Source: Rosa chinensis (lineage: Eukaryota; Streptophyta; Magnoliopsida; Rosales; Rosaceae). From it: a stretch of DNA of 64,000 nucleotides. The position numbers and the translations under genes are program-made. Below, piece by piece: positions 59,030 through 64,000 of the stretch; the first letter of the stretch is position 1, and each line of letters begins with the position of its first letter. A model generated the notes under the pieces. That model searched no databases. It saw only the letters and a program-made list of their open reading frames with translations, and was not told the DNA's origin. The stretch lies in contig NC_037092.1 of the NCBI RefSeq assembly GCF_002994745.2, positions 6,810,501 to 6,874,500 of the forward strand, in the 5' to 3' direction.

Positions 59030-59097
59030 TCAACACACTCCGGTGCAGGAATGAGGCACCCAGCTAGGCTGGGACCTCTGCCCTTTTAGAAAAATAA
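59030..59097 (+). mobile_element. 68-bp LINE micro-insertion
   Basis: A perfect 13-bp duplication, ATATTCTCCTCAA (59017-59029, 59098-59110), surrounds only 68 bp. The insert ends CCCTTTTAGAAAAATAA, a LINE-like A-rich tail. It contains the hairpin CCCAGC-TAG-GCTGGG. It is an extremely 5'-truncated reverse-transcription product. Confidence 0.82.
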
Positions 59098-59379
59098 ATA
59101 TTCTCCTCAAATCATCCATTCATCCATTGCAATCATAGATAATTATCTTTGAACTGGTTACGTTCTATATATATGAACGGGTTCTTTTCATATGAATTAC
59201 TAGTTCCGACTATAAATCTGCTTTTATAAAGTCCCCTAGCATTATCGTTAGGGATCGATATCTATCATGGTGTGTTGCTGATTATTTTTGATTATATCAA
59301 CCCGCCAATGAAAAATAAAAAGGGTAGAAATTGGGTTGATTGCTAGATTTTTTTACTATTGAGGAATATGGCTTTAGTT

Positions 59380-59463
<84 letters not shown>

Positions 59464-59467
59464 CATA
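59380..59467 (+). repeat. (CT)n(AT)n microsatellite
   Basis: A CT run of about 15 repeats is followed directly by AT runs broken by single C bases (ATATATACATATAT). Likely length-variable. Confidence 0.9.
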
Positions 59468-59704
59468 TTTTATCCATAGCGGAGCTTCGCTTTGAAATTA
59501 ATGTGTGAACTTCGAGTTTTCGGTCACTTTTCGGTTGCATATCCACATCTCAATCGTTCAATTTTTAGGTACTACTGTATAAATCATCTCTGCAAATTTT
59601 CAGCCAAATTGATGATCGTTAAGGTATCTAACTCGCTGTACTAGCTTTAAAACAGTTATCAATGCCTTAACGATCATCAATTTCAAAGTGGAACTCCGCT
59701 CTGG

Positions 59705-59735
<31 letters not shown>

Positions 59736-59840
59736 GGATGCCTCGTTTTCATAACCAGTTATCTTGGCAGTGATGCGTGCTATGCATGTGGTAAAGAGGT
59801 AATATTCATAAGAACAAAGTGAGAGAAATTGTTTTGAAAT

Positions 59841-60207
59841 GGGAAAATTTCACAAATGGTCACTCAACTATGACTCATTCGACACTTTGATCACTCAAGT
59901 TTCAAATATATCACTTTGGTCACTAAATTATTACGCTGTCAATCACTTTGTTAATTTTTTTTCATTAAAAAAAATTATTTGCCACAATATTAATGATATT
60001 TTCATCCAACCAATTGTGAAAAATTGAGAAATATGTATTAGAATGATTGGGAAAAGTGATTAAAGTGAGAACAAAAAATACTCCTTGGGTGACTAAAGTG
60101 ATTGACAGTGTAATAGTTGAGTGACCAAAGTGATATATTTGAAACTTGAGTGATCAAAGTGTCGAATGAGTCATATATAGTTGAGTGACCATTTGTGGAA
60201 TTCCCCC
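59841..60207. mobile_element. Mutator-like MITE
   Basis: It is flanked by the 9-bp duplication TTTTGAAAT (59832-59840, 60208-60216). The inverted arms contain CACAAATGGTCACTCAACTAT and its reverse complement, and GTTTCAAATATATCACTTTGG and its complement, over about 120 bp. The centre is AT-rich. No coding content. Confidence 0.88.
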
Positions 60208-60216
60208 TTTTGAAAT

Positions 60217-62639
60217 TGTCATATTTGTTATAAAATCAATTCAAAGTCTTTTGATCTTTCATTAGCATTTTTGTAAAAATCCAATTTTGGTAGACAAGGG
60301 TCGGCTACCAATTTTGGTAGCATTTTGGAGCTTTTTCTTATGCCCTCTCTAAACATAAGTGTCGGCTTTGGTTTCTAGTAACTTGCAATCTAATTTGGCA
60401 TACTTGGATTATTAGAAATCTGCTGCATTTTGAGGCTAAGGTAATTAATGTTTTGGATGCCCAACGTCACCTTTTGGAGTTGTTCAAGGAATCTGCTAAG
60501 CTTACTTTCAGTCCCTACAAAAAGCATGCAATTGCTTTAATTCTAATTACTCTATTCTTGGAATCTCACAATTATTAGCCACAGCTACTAATTTCATTCC
60601 GCCCTTCAATTCTTAGGAGGTGGGTATTTGGCCTAATGAAAGGAGAAGCTGTTGCCTCTGAAAATCACCTCGGCCTAGATAGCCGAGGGATCAAGGAACA
60701 AATGTCCTTCTCAATGAACAGAGTGCAGAACGTGCCAGCACATGACCAGAAGGCCAAGTGTGCAATTGTAGATGTAGTGCGCGTGTTCTGACTTCGTCGA
60801 GCGACTGAAAGCCGAGGAAGGAACAATCTCGGCTGAAGGTTCGATGCCTTGGAGACAAGGACTTTTGGGTTGTTCAATGGATGAGTCGCAAATAGTGATT
60901 GGTAACCGAATAATTACGTTAAACTACTCGTAGTGCAAAAACATAAACACAATAGTAAAAGAGCAAGGAAGTAAACTCTAGACTAAGTGCAGAAAGGTAA
61001 AGAGCAATGAAGAAAATCACAAAAAAGTAAATAGCGATAAAGTAAAGAGCGGAAAAAGTAAATGGCTTGAAGAATAAAACTATCAACTATTACAAACAAA
61101 AGTAACAACGGAAACAATTGAAATATCGATACTAGATTACAAGAAAAACGAAGGGAAATGACTTGAACTAGTAGAGCCAACAACTAAAGAATTGAAAAGA
61201 CAATGAAACTAATCTGGAGCTAAGAAAAATAAAAGGAAACCCATGACAGAGTTTTGACTTGAGATGTGTGTGTGTCTTCTATCAATGCTTCTTTTATATA
61301 AAGAAAGCTAACTTGCTTGACGATCAAACTAAAGATAAAGTCTTTCTCTTGAACTCAAACTGTTTGCAGTAATCCAATGAAGCTACGGCTTCTTTAATTA
61401 AACTAGCATCAGAAAAATAAGGAAGTGGATCAACTATATGCCGCACGTACTTACCTTCATTCCATTCTTTGTTCAAAGCTGCACAGCATGTACAAATGTT
61501 ATGAATCATTTATCAATAAACAACCAAACAGCTAGCTTATTTAACTCCCTCTCTCATCCAAATTAGCCAATAAATGCATATGTGAGCTGCTCTCCTTAAT
61601 CGTTACAAATACTCTAAATGCAATATAAAGAGATAAAATCTCTTAATGAAGCATTTATCCTCTAAATCAAGATAATTATCATTAATAGTAATTACAAATT
61701 ACCAATGATTATCTTAATTTCTTCATTCATCAAACGGCCACGATATGATCGTTAGGCCGACATGCTAACTGCATGGGTATAAACATAGCCCCCCCCCCCC
61801 TATTTTCTTGAGCATCAGCAAGTATCGCCGAATGGTTAAGGAAATGTAAGCGCTTGAACTTGTAATTCTACTCGATCCACTTGTGATAAGTGGTGAATCA
61901 TGGTGGAGAATCTGTTGGGTTCGAAACTCTTGGTCAAGCTAATTAATTATGGCTCAAACAAAAGGTAATTGCAAGCAACCATAGAACCATTAAACCATAC
62001 AATGAAACCTTCCAAATTCAAATTAGTGATCCATCTCCATGCCTTTTTTTAGCTCATTTGACGTTGACACCAGTACATGGACTTCTTAATTGCCATGAAT
62101 CAACAAATAATCTCTGTATTACCAGAGATCACCACCACCAAATATCATGAAATAATTAAAAGCATGAAGTCAAAACTAATATGGTAATATGCATGCAAGC
62201 TTCCAGAATCCATTTGCACCAAGTGAAATCAAATTCTCATTCTATATTTATGCGGACCTCATCTCTAGTGCCCGAACATGTAAGAACAAATGACTATGGA
62301 ATTGAATTATGGCATGAACTTTTCTTAGAGCAATTAGGATATGCTATGCTTCAGTAACCACGATTGCTCTTCCATGCTTCAAAACCTTGACCACTTACTT
62401 CACCTTTGAATTTGCATGCAACACCTGTTGCTTTATTCCTTTTCGGCCTTTTCGACTTTGGACAGTAGGAGACCAGAGCAAAGAATACAAGAGTGAACAT
62501 AAACAAGTTCCGCCTATAATTTGCACCTCTTGCCGCGGCCATTCTTTTTCTAAAAATTACACTTCCAATCCTTTTAGCCGTGGAGCTTTCTTATTATTTT
62601 AAAATCTAAATACACCAAAGCAGAGAATTATAGGACAAA
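60217..62639. other. Repeat-like intergenic region, no gene recognised
   Basis: Short ORFs only, for example 61509-61324 and 60877-60665 on the minus strand. CCGAGG / CCTCGG motifs recur at 60670-60850. A run of eleven C lies at about 61790-61800. A weak tRNA-like segment is listed separately. The composition suggests old retroelement DNA, but no ends were found. Confidence 0.45.
61825..61935 (+). other. Degenerate class II tRNA-like or SINE-head segment
   Basis: TATCGCCGAATGGTTAAGG resembles an A box and D arm, and TTGGGTTCGAAACTCTTGG about 80 nt downstream resembles a B box and T arm. No acceptor stem pairing or clean anticodon stem can be built. It may be a decayed tRNA-Ser/Leu-like gene or a SINE head. 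Confidence 0.3.
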
Positions 62640-63206
62640 GTCGTCATGCCCAATAGGGAGGTGGCCACCAATGTTTAATCTTAAATCCTACACTTCCTAT
62701 GTTCGCTGCCTGAATTTCATGGTGTTGAAGACCGCGAAGTATTGAACTCATTCGGTACTTAGCAAGATCATTCCACTCTTTGGACTCTACATATGGTGAA
62801 TTCCTAAGTACCCCCACCGCAAAGAAGTTACCAAATTGTTTCTTCAATTCTAATTTAGCCGACATTGCTATCATATATCACATCAGTTTTGTCTCCAATT
62901 ACCATGTCAGTATACATGGTTTCTTCTAGTGTAGGCACCTTATGCTTTACCGAATGGAGGTCAATGAGCCCCCCAGGTTCAAAGTCATTGTAGACGTGAT
63001 TTGGCCCATGATCTTCACGTACATGCATCGTTGAATGGCTTTATGTCGAAGACAAAATTTGGGTCATCAAACCTTCCCCCAAAGATTGGCAAATCAATGG
63101 TTTCTCTTCGACATGTCTCTTTTACTTCGAATTTTTCTTCATTGACTATAAGCTCAATTTTATTGAAATTTCCTACTTCTTGACTTGCTAGGCTTATCAC
63201 TTCCAC
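62640..63206 (-). pseudogene. Relic related to the LARD-type coiled-coil ORF
   Basis: The minus-strand frame 62874-62644 ends F-K-I-K-H-W-W-P-P-P, echoing V-K-H-R-W-P-P-P at the end of the ORF in the LTR element (about 49010-49040). Minus-strand 63206-63015 encodes a plausible upstream part (L-P-I-F-G-G-R-F-D-D-P), similar in style to D-M-P-I-F-E-E-E-I-N-S-P-L-F-G-D. Frames are broken. A diverged element of the same type in reverse orientation is the likely source. Confidence 0.5.
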
Positions 63207-64000
63207 TTGTTTTGGAACTTCTTTGGCAGACAGAAAATATTGCCAAGTAGGTCTTGTAGTGGGGGCCTGATAAGGGTGGGAGTCACACCCCGAATTCTGA
63301 AATAAGGATTCAAATCCGGAACATGACTAATAACAATACAAATAACGTTTTGAATTTTTCTCTCAGAAACAACCACTAGTTACACCTCTTGATATTACAT
63401 AAACCAAATCCTCAAGCTACTTATTACAGCACACTCTCACCAAATCAAATTGTAAAACTCAAATGAGTATAATTCTCCTCACAAAACAAATGCTGTAAAT
63501 CTAATACTAGTACTCTAAACTGCACGATCACTGCCTGATTCTCCTGACCTGTGAGATTACCCGCTACACAATTTGAATAGTGTACCGGGAATTGCAACAA
63601 CACAAAACCCGGTAAGCTTTTGACAGCTCGTGAGTAAACAAGAAATAACTATTGATTTATTATGTTACAATTCTTATAACTCAAGTAAACAATCAACAAA
63701 CATTGCAGCATTAATATGTGAAATAACATTTGAGCAACACATGCTTGATCACAACTAACAAATATTGCAACATTAATATGTGAAATAACATTAAAGCAAC
63801 ACATGCTTGATCACAACCAACAAATATTGCAACATTAATATGTGAAATAACATTAAAGCAATACATGCTTGATTTTCTTTTCACAAACACCTTCACATAT
63901 TCAAAATATATCATAGATAGATATTTGATCAAAATAACACAAGTACACTTCTCTTTTTAGTGAATTTTCAGATTAACTGGTAACAAATCACAAATCCACG
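63207..64000. other. Window end: possible LTR start and a short tandem array
   Basis: GTAGTGGGGGCC followed by TGATAAGGGTGGGAGTCAC (from 63269) looks like a polypurine tract and LTR start, but the second copy is not in the window. Otherwise no gene. Confidence 0.35.
63695..63873 (+). repeat. 62-bp tandem repeat, 2.9 copies
   Basis: Units start at 63695, 63757 and 63819 with AACAAATATTGCAACATTAA, then GTGAAATAACATTAAAGC and ACACATGCTTGAT. The second and third copies are nearly identical; the first has four or five changes. Confidence 0.93.

Larger units (their letters stand above)
58645..59829. other. Intergenic with a LINE micro-insertion and microsatellites
   Basis: No gene. Includes the 68-bp LINE insert at 59030-59097, a (CT)n(AT)n tract and an (AT)n run at 59706-59731. 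The sequence AACGATCATCAATTT occurs inverted at 59611-59620 and 59669-59683, flanked by related GGAGCTTCGCT / AGTGGAACTCCGCT, so 59475-59705 may be a small foldback element. Confidence 0.5.

Noticed and set aside
1..64000. CRISPR arrays, bacterial operons or a prokaryotic defence system
   Set aside because: Introns, plant gene families and plant transposons throughout; tandem arrays lack the repeat-spacer pattern.

Overview
This 64 kb window is nuclear DNA from a flowering plant. It has GT-AG introns, nuclear tRNA genes, a plastid-targeted ribosomal protein and many plant-type transposons. The gene families would suit a Rosaceae-like dicot, but the sequence alone does not prove the family.

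I support seven intact protein genes. Their exons were joined by hand from splice sites and reading phase. They are: a GDSL esterase (8156-10121, +); a DAD1-like class 3 lipase / phospholipase A1-II (11903-10570, -); a CHUP1-like coiled-coil, proline-rich protein (18646-23391, +); a Lin0512-family protein with a possible organelle presequence (24241-26101, +); a trichome-birefringence-like acetyltransferase (29825-26742, -); plastid ribosomal protein bL34 (42242-43304, +); and a SAG39-type papain-like protease (56930-55789, -). There are two tRNA-Ala genes (AGC and UGC anticodons), a 5'-truncated second protease copy at about 43.7-44.7 kb, a GDSL exon-1 relic at 2.8 kb, and one small membrane-protein-like ORF of uncertain reality (40119-39841, -).

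Layout: 0-8 kb is a transposon patchwork (foldback element, two hAT MITEs, Harbinger MITEs, LINE relic). 8-12 kb holds the convergent GDSL and lipase genes with a tRNA between them. 12-18.6 kb is intergenic, with a LINE tail and two hairpin elements. 18.6-30 kb is the main genic block, with a Harbinger element in one intron and a TRIM in another. 30-38 kb is dominated by two foldback Mutator-like elements and 1.1 kb poly(A) retroelements. 38-45 kb has the tRNA, bL34 and the broken protease. 46.2-54.7 kb is one complete non-autonomous LTR retrotransposon, itself interrupted by a hAT element. 55-57 kb has the intact protease. 57-64 kb is again repeats.

The genes do not form a pathway; they are ordinary housekeeping or cell-wall and lipid genes. 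From memory, the pairs lipase + CHUP1-like and TBL + bL34 + papain-like protease resemble Arabidopsis neighbourhoods around At4g18550-At4g18570 and At1g29050-At1g29080, so the order may be ancestral. I found no convincing new enzyme system. The most unusual signals are in the mobile DNA: a series of GCCA...TGGC micro-hairpins in the LTR element, a perfect 19-bp hairpin next to a LINE poly(A) tail, and a recurrent class of about 1.1 kb poly(A) retroelements.
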